NCBI GenBank assembly: GCA_040772665.1
Contig: JAXGXT010000001.1
Span: forward strand, 1 to 64,000
Source: JAXGXT01 sp040772665
GTDB taxonomy: Bacteria; Bacillota; Clostridia; Lachnospirales; Anaerotignaceae
DNA length: 64,000 bases
Direction of reading: 5' to 3'
Part shown: positions 52,392-61,016 of the stretch, in pieces
How the letters are laid out: every line of letters starts with the position of its first letter
Numbering within the stretch: position 1 is the stretch's first letter
Notes under the pieces: model-generated
Told to the model about the DNA's origin: nothing
The model's database searches: none
Seen by the model: the letters and a program-made list of their open reading frames with translations, nothing else
Made by a program: the position numbers and the translations under genes

Positions 52392-52432
52392 AAAGATTGG
52401 TTTTAAATGTCTGCAAACCAATCTTTAAAACT
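52392..52432 (-). terminator. 12-bp hairpin with T run on the minus strand
   Basis: AAAGATTGGTTT pairs perfectly with AAACCAATCTTT around an 11-nt loop. On the minus strand it is followed by TTTTTTAT. No annotated gene lies upstream on that strand, so it may end a short unannotated RNA or insulate topB. Apart from this and the repeat, the 51870-52568 gap shows nothing I can name. Confidence 0.5.
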
Positions 52433-52568
52433 CTAAATCACAAAACAAATAAAAACTATAACTAAATAAAGACAAGGGTTTGCTTACCTTTATACTAACC
52501 ATGAATAATTAAACTTGCAGACATACAACCTAAATTAAGCATAAACTAAAATCAAGTAGGTGCAAAAC

Positions 52569-54545
52569 ATGCAGAAAAAAAATAGAAAAACCTATAACAA
52601 CGAAAGTATAACCTCACTTAAAGGAGCCGACCGTGTGCGTCTTCGCCCGGGAGTTATTTTTGGTTCCGACGGAATTGAGGGCTGTGAGCATTCTGTTTTT
52701 GAAATACTTTCAAACTCCATTGACGAAGCAAGAGAAGGCCACGGCAATAAAATTGAAATAACAAGGTTTAAAGATTTTTCCATAATGATTAAAGACTACG
52801 GACGAGGAATACCCGTTGACTATAATAAAAACGAGGAACGCTTTAACTGGGAACTTGTTTTTTGCGAACTTTACGCAGGGGGCAAATATCAAAACAACAG
52901 CGGTGAAAACTACGAGTTCTCACTGGGTCTTAATGGCTTGGGAACTTGTGCAACACAGTATTCCTCAGAGTATATGGATGCTGAAATAATAAGAGATGGC
53001 TTTATTTACAAACTTCATTTTGAAAAAGGAGAAAACATAAACGGCCTTTCAAAAGAAGAAACCACAGAAAAAACAACAGGAACAACAATAAAGTGGCGTC
53101 CCGACAAAGATGTTTTCACAGATATAGAAATTCCTCTTTCTTATTTTATAAATGTTTTGAAAAAACAGGCAATAGTTAATGCAGGCCTTACCTTTATATT
53201 AAAAGATGAACAAAGCGGCGAAACCTTCACCTTTTTTTATGAAAACGGAATAAAAGATTATCTTCAAGAACTTAACGAAGATAAAGGCTTTACCTCCATG
53301 TGCTTTTGGGAAGATGAAAAAAGCGGACGTGACAGAGAAGACAAGCCTGAATATCGCCTTAAATTTCAGGCGGCATTTTGCTTTAATAATGATGTAAACA
53401 CTCTCCAGTTTTTTCATAACTCAAGCTTTCTTGAATATGGGGGTTCTCCGGATAAGGCTGTGCGTAATTCTTTTGTTTATGCCATTGATAAATATTTAAA
53501 ATCAAACGGGCTTTATAAAAAGGATGAAAAAAAGATTTCCTTTGTTGATGTTGAAGACAGTCTTATACTTATAATCAACTCCTTTTCAACAATAACAAGC
53601 TATGAAAACCAAACTAAAAAATCTATAACAAATAAGTTTATTCAAGAAGCCATGACAGACTTTTTCAAAACACAGTTGGAAATTTATTTTATCGAAAACA
53701 AAACAGATGCTGATAAAATTGCGGCACAAGTTCTTGCAAACAAAAGAAGCCGTGAAACAGCAGAAAAAACAAGAATTTCCATACGAAAAAAGCTGACGGG
53801 AAACATAGATATAAGCAACCGTGTGGAGAAGTTTGTAAACTGCAGAACAAAGGATGTAACAAGACGTGAAATTTATATAGTTGAGGGTGACTCTGCCCTT
53901 GGAGCTTGTAAATTAGGCAGAGATGCAGAGTTTCAGGCAATAATTCCGGTTAGGGGTAAAATTCTTAACTGCCTTAAATCAGACTATGACAAAATCTTCA
54001 AAAGCGATATTATAACAGACCTTCTAAAGGTGCTTGGCTGCGGCGTAGAAATAAAATCAAAACATAACAACGACATTAATTCCTTTGATTTAAGCCAGCT
54101 TAAATGGAGCAAAATTATAATCTGCACAGATGCCGACGTTGACGGCTTTCAAATAAGAACATTAATTTTAACCATGCTTTATCGTCTTGTGCCCACTCTT
54201 ATAGACGAAAAGAAGATATTTATAGCAGAATCTCCTTTATATGAAATAACATCCGGAAAAGAAACTTACTTTGCATATTCAGAAAATGAAAAGGCAGAAA
54301 TTCTTGCAAAAACAAAAGGTAAATTTACAATACAGCGTTCAAAAGGCCTTGGTGAAAACCAGCCTGAAATGATGTGGCAGACAACTATGAATCCTGAAAC
54401 ACGAAGGCTTGTTCAAGTTATACCTGAAAACTTTGAAAAAACACAGGATAAGTTTGAACTTCTATTAGGGGAAAACTTAAAAGGCCGAAAGGAATATATA
54501 GAAGAATATGGTCATAAATATATTGACTTTAGCGAATTAGGGTAA
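52569..54545 (+). CDS. parE: Type IIA topoisomerase subunit B (ParE/GyrB family)
   Basis: ATPase subunit of a topoisomerase IV-type enzyme. The ATG at 52569 follows AGGTG; a GTG three codons upstream lies inside that site. The 658-residue product has the GHKL ATPase (EILSNSIDEAREG near residue 48; KDYGRGIPVD; GLNGLGT), the transducer, the Toprim domain (YIVEGDSALGACKLGRDAEFQAIIPVRGKIL near 440; ICTDADVDGFQIRTL near 520) and the C-terminal IQRSKGLGENQPEMMWQTTM. EGDSALG and the unusual spacing suggest a divergent lineage, not the housekeeping gyrB. It is paired with a GyrA/ParC-like gene 15 bp later. Confidence 0.88.
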   Translation: MQKKNRKTYNNESITSLKGADRVRLRPGVIFGSDGIEGCEHSVFEILSNSIDEAREGHGNKIEITRFKDFSIMIKDYGRGIPVDYNKNEERFNWELVFCELYAGGKYQNNSGENYEFSLGLNGLGTCATQYSSEYMDAEIIRDGFIYKLHFEKGENINGLSKEETTEKTTGTTIKWRPDKDVFTDIEIPLSYFINVLKKQAIVNAGLTFILKDEQSGETFTFFYENGIKDYLQELNEDKGFTSMCFWEDEKSGRDREDKPEYRLKFQAAFCFNNDVNTLQFFHNSSFLEYGGSPDKAVRNSFVYAIDKYLKSNGLYKKDEKKISFVDVEDSLILIINSFSTITSYENQTKKSITNKFIQEAMTDFFKTQLEIYFIENKTDADKIAAQVLANKRSRETAEKTRISIRKKLTGNIDISNRVEKFVNCRTKDVTRREIYIVEGDSALGACKLGRDAEFQAIIPVRGKILNCLKSDYDKIFKSDIITDLLKVLGCGVEIKSKHNNDINSFDLSQLKWSKIIICTDADVDGFQIRTLILTMLYRLVPTLIDEKKIFIAESPLYEITSGKETYFAYSENEKAEILAKTKGKFTIQRSKGLGENQPEMMWQTTMNPETRRLVQVIPENFEKTQDKFELLLGENLKGRKEYIEEYGHKYIDFSELG

Positions 54546-54559
54546 AGGAGGAGAATTAT

Positions 54560-56758
54560 ATGAGCAAAAAAAAATCGAACCAAGACATCTTAAAAGAACA
54601 AATTCTCCGACAAAATATTACAGACACCCTTGAAACAAACTATATGCCTTATGCAATGAGTGTTATTGTTTCAAGGGCCATTCCAGAAATTGACGGTTTT
54701 AAGCCTGCTCACAGAAAACTTTTATACACAATGTATAAAATGGGGCTTATAAACGGAAACAGAACAAAATCATCAAATGTTGTCGGACAAACTATGCATC
54801 TTAACCCTCATGGGGATGCTGCTATTTATGAAACTTTAGTGCGGCTTACGGAAGGAAATTCCGCCCTTATTCATCCCTTTATAGACAGCAAGGGAAACTT
54901 CGGCAAGCAGTTTTCAAGGGATATGGCATATGCCGCACCAAGGTACACGGAGGTAAAGTTATCCCCAATTTGTGTTGAAATTTTTAACGATATCGACAAA
55001 AACACAGTTCCCTTTGTGGATAACTATGATTCTTCTGCAAAAGAGCCTTTGCTTCTTCCAACAACCTTTCCTAATATCCTTGTTAACCCAAACCAGGGCA
55101 TAGCGGTAGGCATGGCAAGCTCTATCTGCAGCTTTAATCTTTCAGAAATGTGTGAAACAACAATAGCATTTATTAAAAACGAAAACTGTGACCTTTCAAA
55201 AACTCTTAAAGCCCCTGACTTTTCCACAGGAGGAGAGCTTATTTATAATAAAGAAGAAATGGAAAATATATATTCCACAGGCAGGGGAAGTTTTAAAGTA
55301 AGATGTAAATATTTTTATGACAAGAAAAACAGCTGTATAGAAATTACAGAAATTCCATACACAACAACAATAGAGGCAATTATAGACAAAGTAATTTTTC
55401 TTATTAAAACAGGAAAAATCAAAGATATAACAGACATTCGTGACGAAACAGACTTAAAAGGTCTTAAAATTGCAATTGATGTTAAAAAAACAACAAAGAT
55501 AGATGTTTTGATGCATAGACTTTATCAGCAAACACCGCTTCAAGACAGCTTTAGCTGTAATTTCAACCTTCTTATTGACGGACACCCAAAAACCCTTGGT
55601 GTGAAAGGGATTTTAAAGGCGTGGACAGAATTTAGAATAAAATCTTTAAAAGGTCAGCTTGCCTGGGATATTGATAAAAAATCTGCCAAGCTTCATCTTT
55701 TAGAAGGTCTTAAAGAAATTCTTGCAGACATTGACAAAGCCATAAAAATAATAAGAGAAACAGAGTTTGAAGCAATGGTAATTCCAAACCTTATGAACGG
55801 CTTTAATATCGACCAAATTCAGGCTGAATATATAGCTGAAATAAAGCTTAGAAACATAAACAAAGAGTATATATTAAATAGAATTAAGGAAAGGGAAAGT
55901 CTTAAAGATGAAATAAATATTCTTAGCGAAACCTTAAACAACGAAGACAAAATTAAAGCTTTAATATGCAAACAGTTGAAGGGTGTTTCAAAAAAATATG
56001 GAAAGCCAAGAAAAACAGATATTTTAGTTGAACATGAAATCGAAAAAATATCCACAGAAGATATAATAGAAGATTACGGAATAAAACTTTTTCTTACAGC
56101 AGAAAACTATTTTAAAAAAATCACCCTTGTTTCCATGCGTTCTTCCGGTGAACAAAAACTTAAAGAAGACGACAAAATCATAGGCGAAGCCGAAACCTCA
56201 AACAAAGCCGATATACTCTTTTTTTCAGACAAACAAAGGGTATATAAAGTAAAAGCAAATGACATAGCAGAATGTAAGGCCAGCAGTATGGGAGATTATT
56301 TAGCAAATCTTCTTGCCCTTGAAGACGGAGAGAAAATAGTTTTTATGGTTCCTACCCTTGATTACAGGGGCAGTGTGCTGTTTATGTTTGAAAACGGAAA
56401 AGGTGCAAAGGTTGCCTTAAACGCATATCAAACAAAAACAAACAGAAAAAAACTCCTTAATGCCTATTCGGGAAAATCTCCGCTTGTGTCAATTGTCTTT
56501 GTTGATGAAGACTGCGACGTTTTAGCAGTAAGAGATTTTGACAGGGCTTGCCTTTTTAACACATCGTTAATTCCCGTTGCCGCAACAAAAACCAACGGCG
56601 GTGTTCAAGTCTACACCTTAAAAAAGAACAGCCGTGTTACCACCGTTTTTACAGGGAAAGACTTTATTTGCGAAGACATTGAATACTACAGAACAGCAAA
56701 AATTCCATCCTCGGGACATTTTTTAAAAGATAACGATAAAACCGAAAACGGTTTATGA
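54560..56758 (+). CDS. parC: Type IIA topoisomerase subunit A (ParC/GyrA family)
   Basis: DNA cleavage subunit paired with the gene before it. The 732-residue protein has the winged-helix breakage domain with catalytic Tyr129 (AAPRYTEVKL), AHRKLLYTMYKMG near 50, and NPHGDAAIYETLVRL. The GyrA box (QRRGGKG-like) is not seen in the C-terminal third, so decatenation (topoisomerase IV) is likelier than supercoiling. The C-terminal domain (about 500-732) is divergent. AGGAGG precedes the ATG, and a bidirectional terminator follows. Confidence 0.88.
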   Translation: MSKKKSNQDILKEQILRQNITDTLETNYMPYAMSVIVSRAIPEIDGFKPAHRKLLYTMYKMGLINGNRTKSSNVVGQTMHLNPHGDAAIYETLVRLTEGNSALIHPFIDSKGNFGKQFSRDMAYAAPRYTEVKLSPICVEIFNDIDKNTVPFVDNYDSSAKEPLLLPTTFPNILVNPNQGIAVGMASSICSFNLSEMCETTIAFIKNENCDLSKTLKAPDFSTGGELIYNKEEMENIYSTGRGSFKVRCKYFYDKKNSCIEITEIPYTTTIEAIIDKVIFLIKTGKIKDITDIRDETDLKGLKIAIDVKKTTKIDVLMHRLYQQTPLQDSFSCNFNLLIDGHPKTLGVKGILKAWTEFRIKSLKGQLAWDIDKKSAKLHLLEGLKEILADIDKAIKIIRETEFEAMVIPNLMNGFNIDQIQAEYIAEIKLRNINKEYILNRIKERESLKDEINILSETLNNEDKIKALICKQLKGVSKKYGKPRKTDILVEHEIEKISTEDIIEDYGIKLFLTAENYFKKITLVSMRSSGEQKLKEDDKIIGEAETSNKADILFFSDKQRVYKVKANDIAECKASSMGDYLANLLALEDGEKIVFMVPTLDYRGSVLFMFENGKGAKVALNAYQTKTNRKKLLNAYSGKSPLVSIVFVDEDCDVLAVRDFDRACLFNTSLIPVAATKTNGGVQVYTLKKNSRVTTVFTGKDFICEDIEYYRTAKIPSSGHFLKDNDKTENGL

Positions 56759-56764
56759 CAAACA

Positions 56765-56808
56765 AAAAAGTCAAGGCAGCAGAGAATAACTCTGCACCTT
56801 GACTTTTT
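56765..56808. terminator. Bidirectional terminator between parC and rny
   Basis: AAAAAGTCAAGG pairs with CCTTGACTTTTT, with an inner GCAGAG/CTCTGC stem. A and T runs on both sides serve the two converging genes. Confidence 0.9.
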
Positions 56809-56817
56809 ATTTTCTTT

Positions 56818-58362
56818 TTATTTTGCATATTCTATAGCTCTTGTTTCACGTATAAGGCTGACTTTAATCTGCCCCGGATATTCAAGCTCGTCCTCAATTT
56901 TCTTTGCAATATCCCTTGCAAGAAGAGGAAGACCTTCGTCTGTGATGTCCTCGGGTATTATCATAATTCTAAGTTCACGCCCTGCTTGAATTGCGAATGT
57001 TTTTTCAACACCTTTAAAATTATCGCCGATTTCTTCAAGCTTTTGCAAACGTTTGATATATGATTCAAGGGTTTCACGTCTTGCCCCGGGCCTTGCTGCG
57101 GAAATAGCATCCGCCGCCTGAACAAGCACAGCAATAATGCTTGTTGGTTCAACATCACCATGGTGTGCCTCAACTGCATTTATAACAATGGCACTTTCAC
57201 GATGTTTTTTAAGAAGCCCAACCCCAATGCTAACATGAGAGCCTTCCATTTCATGGTCAATACTTTTGCCTATGTCATGGAGCAAACCTGCCCTTTTTGC
57301 TATAGTAACATCAACACCTAATTCCGCCGCCATAAGGCCGGCAAGGTGGGAAACTTCAATGGAATGCTTAAGTACGTTTTGTCCGTAGCTCGTTCTGTAT
57401 CTTAACTTGCCAAGCAAACGCACAAGCTCAGGATGAAGACCATTAACTCCCGTTTCAAAGGTTGCGGCCTCACCTTCATCTCTGATAATAACTTCAACTT
57501 CTTTTTTTGCTTTTTCAACCATTTCTTCAATTCTTGAAGGATGAACACGTCCGTCAACAATAAGTTTTTCAAGTGCCAGCCTTGCAATTTCCCGTCTTAC
57601 AGGGTCAAAACCCGAAAGTATTACTGCCTCAGGGGTATCGTCTATAATAAGATCAATTCCCGTAAGGGTTTCAAGGGCACGAATGTTTCTTCCCTCACGA
57701 CCGATAATTCTTCCCTTCATCTCATCGTTTGGAAGCTGAACAACAGATACGGTAGTTTCAGTAACATGGTCAACAGCACACCTTTGAATTGCATTAACAA
57801 CAATCTCTCTGGAACGCTTTTCAGCGTCTAATTTTGCCTTGCTTTCAATATCCTTTATCATAATTGCGGCTTCGTGCTTAACATCGTTTTCAATTATGTT
57901 AAGAAGATAATTTTTAGCTTCTTCGCTTGTAAGGCCTGAAATTCTTTCTAACTCACGAATATGCCTTTCTTGAATTGCCTGAGTTTCCTCCCGTTGTTTC
58001 TCAAGTTCTTCAAGACGTTTGTTATACTGCTCTTCTTTCTTTTCAAAAGCGTCTGCCTTTTTATCAAGGGTTTCTTCCTTTTGAATTATTCTTCTTTCGT
58101 TTCTTTGAATCTCGGTTCTTCTTTCTCTTACTTCTTTTTCAAGCTCATTTTTTAATTTTAAACTTTCTTCTTTGGCTTCCAGCAAGATTTCTTTTTTCTT
58201 TGCTTCTGCTTCTTTTTGTGACTCTTCAACTATCTTCAAAGCTCTGCTTTCTGCAATCCCAATTTTTGCTTCTGCGATATGTTTTCTATAGTTAAAGCCT
58301 GCCAGCAAGCCGATTATTACTCCAATAATTCCAAAAATTATTTTTACTATTAGTGGATCTAT
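56818..58362 (-). CDS. rny: Ribonuclease Y
   Basis: Membrane-anchored endoribonuclease that starts mRNA decay. Domains in order: an N-terminal helix (about residues 4-22), a long charged coiled coil (about 30-190), a KH domain (GRIIGREGRNIRALETLTG) and an HD domain (LLHDIGKSIDHE). I placed the start at an ATA codon (58360-58362): AAGGAGG lies exactly 8 nt upstream, and the 514-residue product has the usual family length. The nearest normal alternative is a GTG at 58414-58416 (532 residues) with only a weak, distant AAAGGA. The C-terminus IREtRAIEYAK-like ending is normal. Confidence 0.9.
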   Translation of the reverse strand: MDPLIVKIIFGIIGVIIGLLAGFNYRKHIAEAKIGIAESRALKIVEESQKEAEAKKKEILLEAKEESLKLKNELEKEVRERRTEIQRNERRIIQKEETLDKKADAFEKKEEQYNKRLEELEKQREETQAIQERHIRELERISGLTSEEAKNYLLNIIENDVKHEAAIMIKDIESKAKLDAEKRSREIVVNAIQRCAVDHVTETTVSVVQLPNDEMKGRIIGREGRNIRALETLTGIDLIIDDTPEAVILSGFDPVRREIARLALEKLIVDGRVHPSRIEEMVEKAKKEVEVIIRDEGEAATFETGVNGLHPELVRLLGKLRYRTSYGQNVLKHSIEVSHLAGLMAAELGVDVTIAKRAGLLHDIGKSIDHEMEGSHVSIGVGLLKKHRESAIVINAVEAHHGDVEPTSIIAVLVQAADAISAARPGARRETLESYIKRLQKLEEIGDNFKGVEKTFAIQAGRELRIMIIPEDITDEGLPLLARDIAKKIEDELEYPGQIKVSLIRETRAIEYAK

Positions 58363-58559
58363 GGGTAACACCTCCTTATTAAATTTCCAAAGTTCAAAGC
58401 GTAGATAACCACGCACTATTAATTTTAAGTCCTTTAAACAATTATGTCAAGTCACTTTTCACTAACATTTATTCAAATATTCAAACTTGCACAAAAGATT
58501 TTCTCATAACTTGTTTTCATATGTAATATACCATTAAAAAACAATAATATTATTTGAAA

Positions 58560-58590
58560 AAACAGGGCAGGTTTTTATTCTGCCCTTAAT
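58560..58590 (-). terminator. Terminator of gpr
   Basis: AGGGCAG and CTGCCCT arms around a 9-nt loop, followed on the minus strand by GTTTTTTC, about 50 bp after the gpr stop codon. Confidence 0.8.
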
Positions 58591-58639
58591 ATAAAAAGAA
58601 ACCTTTGACTTTTACAAAATCACCTTGGTTTTTGACTTA

Positions 58640-59629
58640 TCAGTTTGAATATCTGCCTAAGTCTTCAATTTCAAGACCGCTGTGTATAGAAGCATTTATT
58701 GCCGCCCCAATTATTTTTGAAAGTCTGTCAATAACAGAATCTACTTCCTTTGGAGTAACAAACATGTTCTGAGCATAGGGGTTTAAAACTTCGCTTATAA
58801 GCTCAAATCTGTCCTCATTTTCCATATCCATAATCATTTCATAAAACTTACTTTTTTTGTCTGCACTTTTTTTCATTTCCTCAAATACAATATCCATTGT
58901 GTCATTTGCCAAAGTTGCCGCATCCACAACTGTGGGAACACCAATTGCTATAACAGGAACACCCAATGTTTTTTCGCTTAATTCAGCTCTTTTGTTCCCT
59001 ACTCCCGAACCTGGGCAAATTCCCGTATCACTAAGCTGAATTGTTGAATTTATTCTCGAGAACTTTCTTGCCGCAAGAGCATCAATTGCTATAACCACAT
59101 CAGGCTTAAGTTTTTCAACAACACCTTTTATAATCTCTGCAGTTTCAATTCCCGTTATTCCCATAACCCCAGGGGCAATGGCTGCGGCAGGTCTTACGGC
59201 GTCTGTAATTGTTTCCGGCAGAGTTTCCATCATATGCCTTGTAACAAGAATTTTGCTTACAACCTTTGGCCCCAAAGCATCAGGGGTAATGTTCCAGTTG
59301 CCAAGCCCCACAACAAGAAACACTGAAGTTTTTTTAGCATTTATAAGTTCTTCAAGGCACTCTTTAAGCTTGTGAGAAATCTTTTCATGACAGCTGCTGT
59401 CATTGTCCCTAAGCTCTTTTGATTCTATTGTTATAAACTTTCCCATGGGCTTGCCCATGGCACGGCTTCCATTTTCGTTTGTAATTTCCACATAAGTAAT
59501 GTTTATGTCGTCCATGTCTTCATTTTTTACAATAATTCCATCATCCACATTACCCTTATGCTCTTCTATAAGCTCCCTTGCTTCAACTGCAAGATCTGTA
59601 CGTATGCTAAACTTTTGTTTTTCACTCAT
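58640..59629 (-). CDS. gpr: Germination protease GPR
   Basis: Degrades the small acid-soluble proteins that coat DNA in dormant spores once germination begins. The 329-residue zymogen begins with a short propeptide (SIRTDLAVEARELIEEHKG), which is removed to activate it. Family motifs include VVGLGNWNITPDALGPKVV near residue 105, RPAAAIAPGVMGITGIET near 145 and VIAIDALAARKFSRINSTIQLSDTGICPGSGVGNKR near 185. Length is slightly shorter than the 370 residues of Bacillus forms. It marks the organism as a spore-former. It is divergent from sigK. Confidence 0.95.
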   Translation of the reverse strand: MSEKQKFSIRTDLAVEARELIEEHKGNVDDGIIVKNEDMDDINITYVEITNENGSRAMGKPMGKFITIESKELRDNDSSCHEKISHKLKECLEELINAKKTSVFLVVGLGNWNITPDALGPKVVSKILVTRHMMETLPETITDAVRPAAAIAPGVMGITGIETAEIIKGVVEKLKPDVVIAIDALAARKFSRINSTIQLSDTGICPGSGVGNKRAELSEKTLGVPVIAIGVPTVVDAATLANDTMDIVFEEMKKSADKKSKFYEMIMDMENEDRFELISEVLNPYAQNMFVTPKEVDSVIDRLSKIIGAAINASIHSGLEIEDLGRYSN

Positions 59630-59734
59630 TTTTAATTCACCTCAAAATATATTTTCGCCAAATACAAAAAATATATTCTGTTTATGTAACATCTTTAATG
59701 TCCTTTTCATATACTACTATTCAAGGCATTAAGG

Positions 59735-60421
59735 ATGGTGACAATATTGAGCCAATATTTTTCCAACCAAAACTTTTCCTATTCAGGCAGCAACTCCTTT
59801 CCCCAGCCCCTTTCCTCTGAAGATGAAGAAAAATACCTGACACTTTATAAAGACGGTGATGAAAATGCCAAAAACATATTAGTTGAACACAATTTAAGAC
59901 TTGTTGCACACATTGCAAAAAAATATTTAACCGCCTGTAAAGACAGCGAAGATTTAATCTCAATAGGCACAATAGGCCTTATAAAAGGAGTTTCTTCATT
60001 CAATCCTGAAAAAAACACAAAACTTGCAACATACAGTGCAAGGTGCATAGAAAATGAAATACTTATGCATCTTCGTTCCTCAAAAAAATATGCAAATGAT
60101 ATATACCTGCAAGACCCTATAAGCAGGGATAAAGAAGGCAACGAAATAACTATTTTGGATATTATAAGCGAAACCGAGGATTTGGTAAGTGATATAGCGG
60201 AGTTAAGCTTTGATATAGAAACATTGGTAAAAGCACTGAAAGGCGAACTTACAAAGCGGGAGCTTATCGTTCTTAAAATGAGGTATGGGCTTTTTGGCAC
60301 AGAAGAAATAACTCAAAGAGAGGTTGCTAAATTTCTTGGCATTTCCCGCTCTTATGTAAGCCGAATAGAAAAAAAGGCGATCAGTAAACTTCGTGAGAAA
60401 ATATGCATAGCAGAATTTTAA
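59735..60421 (+). CDS. sigK: Sporulation sigma factor SigK, uninterrupted
   Basis: Late mother-cell sigma factor. The 228-residue protein has SigK region 2 (AHIAKKYLTACKDSEDLISIGTIGLIKGVSSFNPEKNTKLATYSARCIENEILMHLRS) and region 4 (TQREVAKFLGISRSYVSRIEKKAISKLRE). No skin-type element splits the gene. The first residues, MVT, match the B. subtilis start, and FPQPLSS marks the start of the mature fold, but the stretch between is about 6 residues shorter and polar (SQYFSNQNFSYSGSNS) rather than hydrophobic. A TTG at 59747 behind AAGGATGGTG is an alternative start that would shorten it further. Confidence 0.93.
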   Translation: MVTILSQYFSNQNFSYSGSNSFPQPLSSEDEEKYLTLYKDGDENAKNILVEHNLRLVAHIAKKYLTACKDSEDLISIGTIGLIKGVSSFNPEKNTKLATYSARCIENEILMHLRSSKKYANDIYLQDPISRDKEGNEITILDIISETEDLVSDIAELSFDIETLVKALKGELTKRELIVLKMRYGLFGTEEITQREVAKFLGISRSYVSRIEKKAISKLREKICIAEF

Positions 60422-60652
60422 GCTTTTGGCCGCAGGGAATAAGCCCTCGGCATACATATTGTTCCACCTTCTTAAACATATCCTCTTCAAAGAAAACTTC
60501 ATATACTGCATAAGTTTATTTTTTTTGCACTTTTTTGGGTACAAGCCTAAAATCAACTCTAAACTGCATAAACATAGGGTTTTAAGACCGGTCAAGATAT
60601 GATTCTCTTACAAATTATTGTAGTTCTGCCTTAAAATCTTTAAAATTCCCCC

Positions 60653-60681
60653 TTGACATTAACAAAATCTAATGCTAAAAT
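60653..60681 (+). promoter_or_regulatory. Promoter of the trp operon
   Basis: TTGACA (60653-60658), 17 bp, TAAAAT (60676-60681), with a TGC extended -10. The 60422-60652 stretch before it shows nothing I can name. Confidence 0.75.
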
Positions 60682-60724
60682 AAGCCTCAATTTAATAAAG
60701 ATTTAAACCGTTGATACGGAGATA

Positions 60725-60986
60725 AAAACAGAAAAAGCACGTACAGAGAGTTCGGGAAGCTGAGAGCCGAATCGTAAGCAATCTGTTAAATGGACCGTTG
60801 AGGGCACAGTCAAAGGCATTTTGCTAAGTATTCTGTGACGTTAGACATACGTAAGTTGTCAAAGGTATGTTAGTACCTTACAAAGAGCATGCTTATTTTT
60901 TGCATGAACCAAGGTGGCACCACGGGTTTTGATTTTCTACCCGTCCTTGATATAGATTTTTCTATGTCAAGGACGGGTTTTTTATT
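60725..60986 (+). ncRNA. T-box riboswitch, tryptophan-specific
   Basis: Leader RNA that senses uncharged tRNA. Stem I begins with the AGAGAG/GCTGAGAGCC block near 60746-60768. The specifier triplet is TGG (60791-60793) in the AAATGGACC loop, read as Trp. The T-box itself, AGGTGGCACCACGG (about 60912-60925), is intact and forms the antiterminator with the following bases. The terminator (60939-60986) has a 16-bp stem CCCGTCCTTGA...TCAAGGACGGG and a T run. Uncharged tRNA-Trp should allow read-through into trpE. Confidence 0.95.
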
Positions 60987-61016
60987 TACTTTAAAAGTTT
61001 TAAGGAGGTAATTATT

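Noticed and set aside
52494..52499. TATACT as the -10 of the parE promoter
   Set aside because: No acceptable -35 lies 16-18 bp upstream.
59708..59715. CATATACT as a sigma-E-type -10 for sigK
   Set aside because: It fits the -10 pattern loosely, but I could not find a convincing -35 at the right spacing.
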